NCBI GenBank assembly: GCA_030065875.1
Contig: JASJCR010000008.1
Coordinates: forward strand, 16,833 to 80,832
Direction: 5' to 3'
DNA length: 64,000 bases
Source: Ardenticatenaceae bacterium
Lineage (GTDB): Bacteria; Chloroflexota; Anaerolineae; Promineifilales; Promineifilaceae
Part shown: piece after piece, positions 1 to 8,300 of the stretch
How the letters are laid out: the number at the start of each line of letters is the position of its first letter
How positions within the stretch are numbered: the first letter of the stretch is position 1
The notes under the pieces: model-generated
Told to the model about the DNA's origin: nothing
Database searches by the model: none
What the model saw: only the letters and a program-made list of their open reading frames with translations
Program-made: the position numbers and the translations under genes

Positions 1-2599
1 CGTCGCGCAGATGATATTTTTCCAGCATGTAGAGATGATTTTTGATTTCCCAACTGCGCTGACAGGCGGTATGCCACCAGTTTGAACCAAAGAGGCCGTG
101 CCAGGCCACCGCTTCAACGGCCGAAAATTCTTGCTGTTTGGTGGCGTTTTGAAACGCCAGGACAACCATATCCGACAGGACGATCAGGAGGGTGCGATCG
201 TCTTCATTTAAACCGTCTAGATCCTGATGTTCGACATTGAGAACACCAATCGGCCGGCCGTTTTCTCGCAGGACAACCGCCAGCTCGGATCGCGTGCGGC
301 GATGGTAGGGGGTCATAAAATGGTTGTCGAGGCTGACGTCCCCAACCAGCTTGGCATCGTTATCGCGCGCGGCCCAGGTGGTAATCCCCGGTCCGTTCAG
401 CGGCATGCGGCCGTGGATTCGCTTCATTTCTTCCAGCTCCCCCTGAGGGGAAGTGGCGATAAACTCCAGATATTTACCGTTTTCATCTTCCCGCAGCATT
501 TGCAGCGTGCCTAAATAGCTGCCGGTAGCCTGGGTCGCATCTTTGAGAATCGCCTGAAAGACAAGCTCCGGATCTTTGCCGGCGTGATTGATCATGTTTT
601 GAGCGACTCGATTAAGGGTCCGAATTTGGCCAATTGCCCGAGCGTTGCGAATGGCAATATCGGCGCGCACCGCCAACTGCTCGATAAACGCTTCATCATG
701 GGCGTCAAAAGCGCGCACCTGATCGCTTTTGAGGTGAATAATGCCCACGATTTCTTCACTGCGGCCGCGCCGAATCAAAGTAGCCAAAACCGAGCGGGTT
801 GGGGTTTGATCGGTTACCAGATGCTTGAATGTGGGGTTGTGATGCAAATCGAGTATGCGTACGGTTTGCCGGTGTTTGGTAATCCACGACACGATGGCCT
901 GTGTTACCGGCGATGCGCTGGGATCCTGCTCTTCGCGGAACCCCAGGCTGACGTGAAAGCGCCACTGCTGCCGGTCCCGCAAAATGATGTTGCCGCGTTC
1001 TGCACCGGTTAATGTTTGGGCTCGCTGCAAAATGCGGGTCCAGGTTTTCTGCTCCAAATTCCAATCGGTTTGCAAGTTAAGCGCTACCTCATCCCATATT
1101 TCCTGCTCAACCAGGGCACGGTTGTAAAGATAAGCGCGTTCCAGAGCGGCCGCGGCCAGGTTGGCGTACAGTCGCAGCTGGTAAATTTCTGTGTCTTTGT
1201 CCGCCGCACTCAGCCCGTCAACCTGAGCGTAATTCACAAAAAGAATGCCGATCGGTTCTTCACTGGTTTTGAGCCGCAAACCCAAAAACCCGTGGATGCC
1301 CATGTCGCGTAAATTTCGCTGCACGCGCGGGGAGAGCCGCTGAAACCCGGCCGGGTTCAGACAGTCGATTAAATCATTTCCCTGGCTCATATCGAGAATT
1401 GAATTTAAACGCGGCCGTTCAAACGTAGGCAGCACCATTTGCCCGCCGCCCAACCCCCAACCGGCTGATTTTTCCGGTTCAAACAGATCGGTGGCAAAAT
1501 TATAAAAGCAGGTGAGTGCGCCATCAGCAAGCTGCGATATCTTGCTGACGTTACGCGTGATCGTTTCCAGCGCTTCATCGAGCTTGTAGACTCGGGCCAG
1601 CGCTTCCCCGGCCTCTTCCAGCCGCTGTTTTGAGCGGTTGAGAGTCTCCAACTGCTGGATGTATCTGGTATTTCCCATGGCGGCACTGGCCTCCAGGGTT
1701 AAGGAGCTGAGAATACTTTCATCTTCGATGGTAAATACGTTGGTGTGTTGGCGGCTGTATATTTCCAGGGACCCCAAAAGGTGCCCATCTCGAAAAATGG
1801 GAGCGATCACCGCAGACATTAATCCTTCTTGATTAAAGAAGTTTTGCTTGCTATCTGACAAATTGGTGATGGTGATCGGCTGGCCCTCCCGGATCGCTTC
1901 CCGGCCGACATATTCTTTTAGATCAACTTTGGCTGGGCGTAAAGGGTCGATTTTTGTCTTGAGGCCCCACTGCCCTTCAAGCGTCAACCGCGTTTCCTTT
2001 TCAACAAGCCATAAACACACTGCGTCAACCTCTAGAACTTCAGCCGTTCGCCGGCAAATCCGGCTCAGAAGCACGTCAAAATTTTGTTCGAGGCTCAGAC
2101 TTTGGGTGATCCGAGACAGCGTTTTGAGCCGTCGTTGATATCGAGCGTGACGAATTGTGTTGGTGACCGGCATGGCGAATAAAGTCAGGGTGTTTAAATC
2201 CACAGACGTCAAAAGCGATCGCGAACCCCGTGCTTCGATGGCCACGTATATAATGCCCAGCAAGATTTGCTGGTCAAACATTGGCACGACCATCGATCGA
2301 TGGTCGCTTGCTAGAAGCGGCGATTGCTCCGCCACCGCCTGAGCGGCCAGCCCCAAAGTTTTGACCTGCAGGAAATCCGGCCGGTTGGTGATTTCCATCT
2401 GTATCCCGTTTGACGTTTGGGTGCGGCTGTATACTCGAATCATGACGACCACGTCCGGCCCAAAGGTAGTGGCCAGATGATCAACGGCAAATTTTAATAA
2501 GGCTTTTTTATCTTTAGGCTGATTTAATCCCTGAAGGAAGGAGGGGAGATCGCCAAAGGGGTTGGGTGATAATCCCTTGATCGATTTGAGCTGCTCCAT
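1..2599 (-). CDS. Multi-GAF sensor protein, partial (C-terminus beyond window)
   Basis: This reading frame is open from an ATG at 2599 to the left edge, so it lacks a stop and is absent from the ORF track. The start is preceded by AAGGAG with 7-nt spacing. I translated it by eye: about 866 residues without a stop, arranged as roughly four or five GAF-type modules with recurring patterns such as 'GSLEIYSRQ', 'GILFVNYAQ' and 'GVLNVEHQD'. After the last GAF comes a helix with 'WHGLFGSNWWHTACQRSWEI', which could be a dimerisation/phosphoacceptor helix of a histidine kinase; this is an inference because the end is missing. GAF domains bind small ligands or chromophores. No membrane segment was seen, so it is probably a cytoplasmic signalling protein. 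Confidence 0.85.
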   Translation of the reverse strand, partial: MEQLKSIKGLSPNPFGDLPSFLQGLNQPKDKKALLKFAVDHLATTFGPDVVVMIRVYSRTQTSNGIQMEITNRPDFLQVKTLGLAAQAVAEQSPLLASDHRSMVVPMFDQQILLGIIYVAIEARGSRSLLTSVDLNTLTLFAMPVTNTIRHARYQRRLKTLSRITQSLSLEQNFDVLLSRICRRTAEVLEVDAVCLWLVEKETRLTLEGQWGLKTKIDPLRPAKVDLKEYVGREAIREGQPITITNLSDSKQNFFNQEGLMSAVIAPIFRDGHLLGSLEIYSRQHTNVFTIEDESILSSLTLEASAAMGNTRYIQQLETLNRSKQRLEEAGEALARVYKLDEALETITRNVSKISQLADGALTCFYNFATDLFEPEKSAGWGLGGGQMVLPTFERPRLNSILDMSQGNDLIDCLNPAGFQRLSPRVQRNLRDMGIHGFLGLRLKTSEEPIGILFVNYAQVDGLSAADKDTEIYQLRLYANLAAAALERAYLYNRALVEQEIWDEVALNLQTDWNLEQKTWTRILQRAQTLTGAERGNIILRDRQQWRFHVSLGFREEQDPSASPVTQAIVSWITKHRQTVRILDLHHNPTFKHLVTDQTPTRSVLATLIRRGRSEEIVGIIHLKSDQVRAFDAHDEAFIEQLAVRADIAIRNARAIGQIRTLNRVAQNMINHAGKDPELVFQAILKDATQATGSYLGTLQMLREDENGKYLEFIATSPQGELEEMKRIHGRMPLNGPGITTWAARDNDAKLVGDVSLDNHFMTPYHRRTRSELAVVLRENGRPIGVLNVEHQDLDGLNEDDRTLLIVLSDMVVLAFQNATKQQEFSAVEAVAWHGLFGSNWWHTACQRSWEIKNHLYMLEKYHLRD

Positions 2600-2756
2600 G
2601 CCGCTACTCCTTGAAGCAATGATGCGTTGAGGCGTGCAGTGGTGAATGTGGATGAAGGGCTGCCTACTGGTTCTCGATGTAGTATGTCACAAAATTGCGG
2701 CCGACCGGTCAACAATTGGTCACAATTCGGTAACGGAGGTCACGCGATGGTGCGCC

Positions 2757-3770
2757 TCACCGATTGGGCAGCGGCCAAATTTGCGTGCTGTCCAAAAAAC
2801 CGCGAAACGGCCCCAGGGAGGGTTTGGGAGCCGGAAGTTCAAAAATAAAATTGTGGTGGTTGGTCGTGAAAGCTACTTGATAAAAGCGACCGCGAAATGT
2901 GACGGCCGTAATTGTACCATGAATGGGGATCCCATGGTCGGGATTATCTGAAGAAAGGGCGGTGGGGCGAATCAAAACGTCGACAGGGCCATTGCCCGGC
3001 TGATAAGAGAGATCGAACGCGCCGAGCGGCGTATCCAGGCGGCCGTTTTCAAGCCAGCGGCCGGGCACGATATTGGAAAACCCCAGGAAGCGGGCCACAA
3101 AGGGGGTGCGTGGTTCAGAAAACAGGATTTCTGGTGGAGAGAGCTGCTCAATTTGACCGTGATTCATGACCGCAATTTGATCGGCGATGGCAAACGCCTC
3201 ACTCTGATCGTGGGTCACACTAATGGCGGTGACCCCAACCTGTTTTAAAATGAGCCGCAAATCAATCATCAGCTTTTCGCGCAGCGCCCGATCCAGGGAA
3301 CCCAGAGGTTCATCTAAAAGAAGGAGGCGTGGCTGCGTGGCCAGCGAGCGGGCCAGAGCAACACGCTGCTGCTCACCCCCGGAGAGCTGGTCGATGGTGC
3401 GCTTTTCATAGCCGGTTAAGGCCACAAGCTCAAGCATTTCGGCCACTCGCCGGTCGATATCAGACATGCCGCGGATCAACAGCCCAAAGGCCACGTTGTC
3501 GAAGACATTTTTATGCGGGAAGAGGGCAAAATTTTGGAACATCATCCCAAAATCTCGTTCATGCGGCTGAACGGCCGGTGGCTGCCCATCAATGGTAAGG
3601 CGGCCGCTGTCGGCCGTTTCCAGCCCGGCAATTAAGCGCAGCAGGGTCGTTTTGCCACATCCTGATGGACCCAGCAAGCACAAAATATCTCCTTCTTTTA
3701 CGGAAAAGGAGACATCGTTGACGGCGATCGTGTCGCCAAAGGTTTTTGTGAAGTGATGAACGGACAACAT
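2757..3770 (-). CDS. ABC transporter ATP-binding protein (FbpC/PotA-like)
   Basis: This is the ATPase subunit of an importer, 337 aa. It shows Walker A 'GPSGCGKTT' (near residue 33), a Q-loop, signature 'LSGGEQQRVALARSLA', Walker B 'LLLDEPLGSLD' and the H-loop 'SVTHDQSEA'. Residues from about 240 onward match a TOBE-like accessory domain, as in iron, polyamine and sulfate importers; the simple thiamine ATPase ThiQ lacks one. It lies downstream of the fused permease gene on the same strand, separated only by an 87-bp heptamer-repeat hairpin, so co-transcription is likely. No binding-protein gene is adjacent. The substrate cannot be decided from sequence; Fe(III), thiamine or phosphonate-type importers share this architecture. 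Confidence 0.9.
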   Translation of the reverse strand: MLSVHHFTKTFGDTIAVNDVSFSVKEGDILCLLGPSGCGKTTLLRLIAGLETADSGRLTIDGQPPAVQPHERDFGMMFQNFALFPHKNVFDNVAFGLLIRGMSDIDRRVAEMLELVALTGYEKRTIDQLSGGEQQRVALARSLATQPRLLLLDEPLGSLDRALREKLMIDLRLILKQVGVTAISVTHDQSEAFAIADQIAVMNHGQIEQLSPPEILFSEPRTPFVARFLGFSNIVPGRWLENGRLDTPLGAFDLSYQPGNGPVDVLIRPTALSSDNPDHGIPIHGTITAVTFRGRFYQVAFTTNHHNFIFELPAPKPSLGPFRGFLDSTQIWPLPNR

Positions 3771-3776
3771 TGCTAA

Positions 3777-3856
3777 TCGTCAATGGTCAATAATCAATGG
3801 TCAATGGTCAATGAACTGTACTTGACCGTTGATAATTGACCATTAGCAATTGATTA
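3777..3856. repeat. Inverted heptamer-repeat hairpin between ABC genes
   Basis: The left half is a run of 7-bp units (TCAATGG, TCAATAA, TCAATGG, TCAATGG, TCAATGA). The right half contains the complementary words (TTGACCG, TTGATAA, TTGACCA, TTGATTA). The transcript of this AT-rich spacer could fold into an imperfect hairpin. Related sequence recurs at 5525-5604 and 6167-6226. Confidence 0.8.
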
Positions 3857-3857
3857 T

Positions 3858-5522
3858 TTAAAACTCTCCTTCATCCCCGATTCTGAAGCGCTCGATCAGC
3901 AAGAAACCGGCTGTGCAAATCCCCATCAGCAGGGTGCTCATGGCCAGGGCTCGGCCGAAATTGAGACTCCCCGGCTGGCTGAGAAAGCGGGCGATGGCCA
4001 CCGGCATCGTGGGAGAATTGGGGCGGGTTACAAAAACAGACGCGCCAAATTCACCCATGCTTATCGTGAAGGCAAAAACCGCGCCGACGAGCAGGGCGGA
4101 GCGAATCAGCGGCCAGATAATTTCCCGTGAGGCCTGCCAGGGGGAAGCGCCCAGCATAGCTGCCGCTTCCGGCAAAGAGGGAGGAATGCGGCGCAAGGCC
4201 GGTAAGACCGCCCGGATTACAAACGGCAGGGCCACGAGCGTATGGGCGATGGGCACGAGAATCAGGGAGCGCCTTAAATCAAACGGCGGCCGATTTAGAG
4301 CAATGATAAATCCGAATCCCAGGGTTACCGCTGAAGTGGCCAGCGGCAGCATCATGAGGGGATCAAGCCATTTTTTGAGCCCCGGCCACTGATCGCTGTG
4401 GCTCAGGAAAACGGCGCTCAACAATCCTAGAAGAACCGCCATAACCATGGTCACGAGGGCGATCCCAGCGGAGTTGACGGCCGCCCAGATTGGGGGAACA
4501 AAGAAAATCGAGTTGCGGTCGTTGACAAACAGCTGCGTATAATAAAGAAGTGAATAGCCGCTGTCGGTTTGCAGGGAGCGCATAATCAGGGCCAGCAAGG
4601 GAGCACCAAGGAGGAGAATCATGAGGGTCAAGTTGGCGGCCAGCATAATTCTCTGCCCGGTAGTGTGGGGGTGCTGCTGCTGCGTTTCGGCCGCCCGCAG
4701 GGAACTGGCCGTGCTTAAACGGGCCTGTGTGCGAGTATAAACCACCATCAAGACAAAGGTAAAGGCGATTTGCAGGAGGGATAGCGTGGCGGCAACTGGC
4801 AAATTAAACAGGTTGGCCGCCTGCCGATAAATTTCAGTTTCCAGGGTGGAGAAGCGGGGGCCACCGAGTATTAAGATGACCCCAAAGCTGGTGAACGTGA
4901 AGATAAAAACAAGCACGGCCGCGGCGTTGACGGCCGGCTGCAGGCGAGGCAGCGTCACCCGCCACCAAATTTGGCGAGGATTCGCCCCCAGCATGGCGGC
5001 CGCCTCTTCTACCTCCGGGCTGAGGTTTTGCCAGTAGCTGCTGATCATGCGCAGGGCGACGCTGTAATTGTAGAAAATGTGGGCCAGGAGAATGATCCAC
5101 ACGGTATTTTGCAGATCGATGGGAGGGGACTGGAGGTTGAAGAGGACCATCAATCCTTCATTTAGCACGCTGCGCGGCCCCAGCAGGGCTGAAAAGGCAC
5201 TGGCCACCACCACGGTGGGCAGCACAAATGGCAGGGTGCTCATCGCTTTGAGCGTGCTTTTTCCCCAAAAGCGATAGCGGGCAAAGACGTACGCTCCCGG
5301 CAGCGCCAGGGCGATCGTCAATATCGTTGAAGCGGTGGCCTGCCAGAGGGTAAACCAGGCGATTTGGCGATAATATGGCCGGGTCACCAAAGCCTGTAAC
5401 CCCTCATTAACCAGCCGGCCGTCCTCAAATAAACTTACGCCTAAAATGGCGCTTAAAGGATAAAAGAAGAAAATAAGCAGGAAAAGAAAGGGGAGGAGGA
5501 AGAGCCAGGGATAACGGAACAT
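3858..5522 (-). CDS. ABC transporter permease, fused double-unit (FbpB/ThiP-like)
   Basis: A 554-aa integral membrane protein with two tandem binding-protein-dependent permease units, each of about six transmembrane helices. Each unit carries an EAA-type cytoplasmic loop: 'EEAAAMLGANPRQIWWRVTLPRL' region in the first half (near residue 195) and 'PEAAAMLGASPWQASREIIWP' region in the second (near 455). The near-identical loops support internal duplication, the organisation of FbpB/SfuB and ThiP. The ATG start is followed directly by a hydrophobic segment. With the downstream ATPase it forms the core of an uptake system; the periplasmic or lipoprotein receptor is not in this neighbourhood. Confidence 0.9.
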   Translation of the reverse strand: MFRYPWLFLLPFLFLLIFFFYPLSAILGVSLFEDGRLVNEGLQALVTRPYYRQIAWFTLWQATASTILTIALALPGAYVFARYRFWGKSTLKAMSTLPFVLPTVVVASAFSALLGPRSVLNEGLMVLFNLQSPPIDLQNTVWIILLAHIFYNYSVALRMISSYWQNLSPEVEEAAAMLGANPRQIWWRVTLPRLQPAVNAAAVLVFIFTFTSFGVILILGGPRFSTLETEIYRQAANLFNLPVAATLSLLQIAFTFVLMVVYTRTQARLSTASSLRAAETQQQHPHTTGQRIMLAANLTLMILLLGAPLLALIMRSLQTDSGYSLLYYTQLFVNDRNSIFFVPPIWAAVNSAGIALVTMVMAVLLGLLSAVFLSHSDQWPGLKKWLDPLMMLPLATSAVTLGFGFIIALNRPPFDLRRSLILVPIAHTLVALPFVIRAVLPALRRIPPSLPEAAAMLGASPWQASREIIWPLIRSALLVGAVFAFTISMGEFGASVFVTRPNSPTMPVAIARFLSQPGSLNFGRALAMSTLLMGICTAGFLLIERFRIGDEGEF

Positions 5523-5524
5523 AG

Positions 5525-5604
5525 CAAATAATCAATAGTCAATATTCAATGATCAATTGTCAATGTCGGTGGTTGACCATTAATAATTGATCATTGAATA
5601 TTGA
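5525..5604. repeat. Inverted heptamer-repeat hairpin upstream of ABC permease
   Basis: The units AATAATC, AATAGTC, AATATTC, AATGATC and AATTGTC run on the left, and their complements (GATCATT, GAATATT, GATTATT) run on the right around a TCGGTGG centre. It separates the permease gene from the regulator gene. Confidence 0.8.
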
Positions 5605-6132
5605 TTATTGAACTCTCCAATATCGGCCGCCTTCCCGCATCATCAGCCCGTAATCAACCAGGTAGCGGCGCAAGGAAGCGTAATCTTCGTTGATTTCCGC
5701 CAGGAGATCGCTAATTTCGCCTTCTGAATAAATTTTTTCCGGATCGATGCGCGTGAGCACCCAGTTCAGCATCAGCAGACGATGGCTTTCTTTTGTCGGA
5801 AATTTAACCAGCCGGCCGTCTCGCACAAAACGGGCCAAAATCGCTTCATCTCCCTCTTTTTTGGGTTGGTTGGCCGTCATGGTTGACCACAGATCGCGAT
5901 TGAGCTGTTCGAGATAGGCGATGTCGGCCCAGTAGTGAGTTTCATCTCCAGCAACCAGCCCACTGTACTCCAACAAACTGAGATGCCGCAGGAGCGACAT
6001 TTCTTTTAAGCCGCTGGCGGCCGCCAGCTCTGGCACGGTCATGCGCTGCTGGGTAAGCAGCCCCATAATAATCAGCCGCTCTTTTTGCCCCAGGGCCTTG
6101 AAAAATTCTAGGAGTATATCTTGAGGATCCAT
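5605..6132 (-). CDS. HTH transcriptional regulator with DUF2087 domain
   Basis: The ORF-track start (6174) adds 14 residues. I prefer the ATG at 6132 ('MDPQDILLEFFKALGQKERL'), giving 175 aa, because homologous ArsR-like proteins begin close to the helix-turn-helix and a TACAAT -10-like box lies 8 nt upstream. Residues 1-80 look like a winged helix ('MTVPELAAASGLKEMSLLRHLSLL'). Residues 100-175 match DUF2087 ('FPTKESHRLLMLNWVLTRI', 'VDYGLMMREGGRYWRV'). It probably regulates the adjacent ABC importer, which is downstream on the same strand. The ligand is unknown. Confidence 0.8.
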   Translation of the reverse strand: MDPQDILLEFFKALGQKERLIIMGLLTQQRMTVPELAAASGLKEMSLLRHLSLLEYSGLVAGDETHYWADIAYLEQLNRDLWSTMTANQPKKEGDEAILARFVRDGRLVKFPTKESHRLLMLNWVLTRIDPEKIYSEGEISDLLAEINEDYASLRRYLVDYGLMMREGGRYWRVQ

Positions 6133-6140
6133 AGGGACGT

Positions 6141-6146
6141 ATTGTA
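6141..6146 (-). promoter_or_regulatory. -10 box (TACAAT) of the DUF2087 regulator gene, probable leaderless start
   Basis: TACAAT on the minus strand sits 8 nt before the preferred ATG at 6132, so transcription would begin at or within a base or two of the start codon. There is no Shine-Dalgarno sequence and no good -35 box. Confidence 0.45.
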
Positions 6147-6166
6147 TCAAACAAGGCCAAAGAGAA

Positions 6167-6226
6167 ATAATCAATGGTCAATTACTATCATTGATTATTG
6201 ACTATTGACCATTAATTATTGACTAT
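6167..6226. repeat. Inverted heptamer-repeat hairpin between divergent regulators
   Basis: Third member of the AATAATCAATGGTCAAT family. A left arm with AATAATC/AATGGTC units and a right arm with ATTGACC/ATTAATT/ATTGACT words face each other across the divergent promoter region between the DUF2087 gene and the response regulator. Confidence 0.75.
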
Positions 6227-6255
6227 TTTGTAATCCTGTCGTAAGAATTTTCCGC

Positions 6256-6261
6256 TACAAT
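6256..6261 (+). promoter_or_regulatory. -10 box (TACAAT) of the response regulator gene, probable leaderless start
   Basis: TACAAT is followed by only 6 nt (AGGCGC) before the ATG at 6268, so the expected transcription start coincides with the start codon. No ribosome binding site is visible. Confidence 0.5.
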
Positions 6262-6267
6262 AGGCGC

Positions 6268-7002
6268 ATGACGCAGCTCAGTAACGAAAAAGAAAAAATT
6301 CTGGTTGTTGACGATGAGCCTTCGGTTGTAGAGGTGGTGGCCATTTATCTACGCAAAGAAGGTTATGAAGTGTTGACAGCCCATACCGGACCGGCCGCCC
6401 TGGAGCAAATTCGCGATCACCAGCCAACGCTTGTCGTTCTGGATATCATGATTCCGGAGATCGACGGGTTGGCAATTTTGTCAACGATTCAGCAGGATTT
6501 TGCCAAAACGGCCGTGATTGTGCTGTCGGCCCGCCGCCAGGAAGTAGACCGCATCTACGGCCTCGAGCTGGGTGCGGATGATTACATGACCAAACCTTTT
6601 TCCCCGGCGGAGCTGGTCGCCCGCGTTAAGGCGGTCCTGCGCCGCCTCAAGGCACCAGCCCCCGAGGCGATCGATCAGCCGCTAACCTTTGAAAATATGG
6701 CCTTAACGATCAATCCGGACAGCCACCAGGTACAGGTAAATGGCGAGTTGGTTGAATTAACGGCAACCGAATTTAACCTGCTGTGGTTTATGGCCACCCA
6801 TCCCAATCAGGTCTTTTCGCGCGACCAAATGCTTGAAAACGTGTGGGGGTACGCCGATTACGTTGATCCCAACACCGTCACGGTCCATATGCGCCGCATT
6901 CGCGAAAAAATCGAACCCAACCCGGCCGATCCCCAATGGCTGCAAACGGTGTGGGGGGTGGGCTATAAATTTGTCGCCCGGCGCGATCAGGGAGGGAGCT
7001 AA
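6268..7002 (+). CDS. OmpR/PhoB-family response regulator
   Basis: 244 aa. The receiver domain (about residues 10-125) has the acidic pair DD at 15-16, phosphoacceptor D59 in 'VVLDIMIPEIDG', and conserved K109 in 'MTKPF'. A winged-helix trans_reg_C effector domain follows (about 145-240; 'ATEFNLLWFMATHPNQVFSR', 'VTVHMRRIREKIE'). It is the transcription-factor half of a two-component system with the next gene, whose ATG overlaps this stop (TAATG). Target genes are not evident. Confidence 0.95.
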   Translation: MTQLSNEKEKILVVDDEPSVVEVVAIYLRKEGYEVLTAHTGPAALEQIRDHQPTLVVLDIMIPEIDGLAILSTIQQDFAKTAVIVLSARRQEVDRIYGLELGADDYMTKPFSPAELVARVKAVLRRLKAPAPEAIDQPLTFENMALTINPDSHQVQVNGELVELTATEFNLLWFMATHPNQVFSRDQMLENVWGYADYVDPNTVTVHMRRIREKIEPNPADPQWLQTVWGVGYKFVARRDQGGS

Positions 7003-8267
7003 TGAACGAGAGCGCCCTCCGTTTTCGACCTTATTCGAGCCGCGTGTCGCTGGGTTTGCTGTTTGGCGGTTTGATTCTGGCCCTGTTCATTGGCATGATC
7101 ATGGCCAGCTGGCTGCTGTCGGCTACCTACAGCGAAATGATCGATCTGGCCTGGCTGCTGAGTTCAACCGCTTTTATTTCACTGGGGGTTGGCTTTGTCA
7201 TTTACTACTTCTTTGCCCGGGTCAGCCCGTCACTGCTGCTCACCTTGGCCCTGGCGTATTTGTGGACCGCCCTGCTGATGATCCTCAACGTTTGGAACGG
7301 GGCCCGGCTGATGTTTTTTAACGGGGAACACGATTTACCGCTGGCGGTTGTCCTGCTGATTTTTGCTTCGGTGATTGCCACCACCTTTGGATTGGCCGTT
7401 TCGGTGCGGGTTGTTGGCGATTTACGAGAGCTTTCCCGCTCGGCCGAGCAGATCGCCCACGGCAACTTGCAAACCCGGGCTGAGGTCAACGGCCGAGATG
7501 AAGTTTCCCAGGTGGCTTCGTCGTTTAACGACATGGCGGATAAGCTGCAGGAGGCGGAGAGAGTGCGTCAGGAGGTCGAACAGCTCCGCCGCGACCTGGT
7601 TTCCTGGACGTCGCACGATTTGCGGACCCCGTTAACCAGCGTGCGGGCGATGATCGAAGCGCTGCGCGACGGCATGGTGACCGACGAGGCCACGATCCAG
7701 CGGTATTATAAAAATATTTTGAACGATATTGGATCGCTAAATTCACTGATGAATGATTTGTTTGAGCTGGCCCAGCTTGAATCCGGCGGTATGGAAATCG
7801 TCCGTGAGCCGCAGACGATGAGCGATCTGATTTCTGATACGGTCGAACAATTTCACGCGATGGCCGCTCAAAATAATATTCGCATTCACGGCCGGGCGGC
7901 GGAAGGGCTTGATCCGGTGACGATGGACGGGCCGCTTATCGGCCGAGTCCTTTCCAATTTAATCAGCAACGCCCTGCGCTATACGCCGGCCGGTGGTGAA
8001 ATCGCCATCGAGGCCCAGCTGATTAACGATGGACAAGCGGTGCAGTGTGTCGTATGGGATTCCGGCCCGGGTTTTCAGCCGCAGGATTTGGGGCGGGTTT
8101 TTGAGCAATTTTATCGGGGGGAACAATCTCGCAGCCGGGCGACCGGCGGTGGGGGGTTGGGGTTGGCCATCGCCCGGGCGATCATCGAGGGGCATCAGGG
8201 AAGCATCACGGCCGCCAATCGGCCGGAGGGTGGGGCGTTAATTTCGTTTGTGATTCCGCGAGAGTAG
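7002..8267 (+). CDS. Membrane sensor histidine kinase (HAMP-HisKA-HATPase)
   Basis: 421 aa. There are about four transmembrane segments (roughly 17-40, 47-70, 76-97, 112-135) with very short external loops, which suggests membrane or intramembrane sensing. A HAMP linker follows (about 135-185), then HisKA with H205 in 'SHDLRTPLTSV', then a HATPase with 'NLISNALRYTP', 'DSGPGF' and 'GGGLGLAIARAI'. It is translationally coupled to the upstream response regulator (GGGAGGG then the TAATG overlap). The signal is unknown. Confidence 0.95.
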   Translation: MNESALRFRPYSSRVSLGLLFGGLILALFIGMIMASWLLSATYSEMIDLAWLLSSTAFISLGVGFVIYYFFARVSPSLLLTLALAYLWTALLMILNVWNGARLMFFNGEHDLPLAVVLLIFASVIATTFGLAVSVRVVGDLRELSRSAEQIAHGNLQTRAEVNGRDEVSQVASSFNDMADKLQEAERVRQEVEQLRRDLVSWTSHDLRTPLTSVRAMIEALRDGMVTDEATIQRYYKNILNDIGSLNSLMNDLFELAQLESGGMEIVREPQTMSDLISDTVEQFHAMAAQNNIRIHGRAAEGLDPVTMDGPLIGRVLSNLISNALRYTPAGGEIAIEAQLINDGQAVQCVVWDSGPGFQPQDLGRVFEQFYRGEQSRSRATGGGGLGLAIARAIIEGHQGSITAANRPEGGALISFVIPRE

Positions 8268-8269
8268 TA

Positions 8270-8300
8270 AAGTTCAACTTCTTCAAGAAGTTGAACTTTT
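8270..8300. terminator. Bidirectional terminator between kinase and proS
   Basis: A 14-nt perfect inverted repeat (AAGTTCAACTTCTT and its complement) around a single C, flanked by A on the left and T on the right. It starts 3 nt after the kinase stop and contains the proS stop codon, so it can serve both convergent transcripts. Confidence 0.85.

Noticed and set aside
227-1012. Plus-strand ORFs of 95 and 142 aa
   Set aside because: They lie antisense to the long open multi-GAF frame and have no recognisable protein features or ribosome-binding sites.
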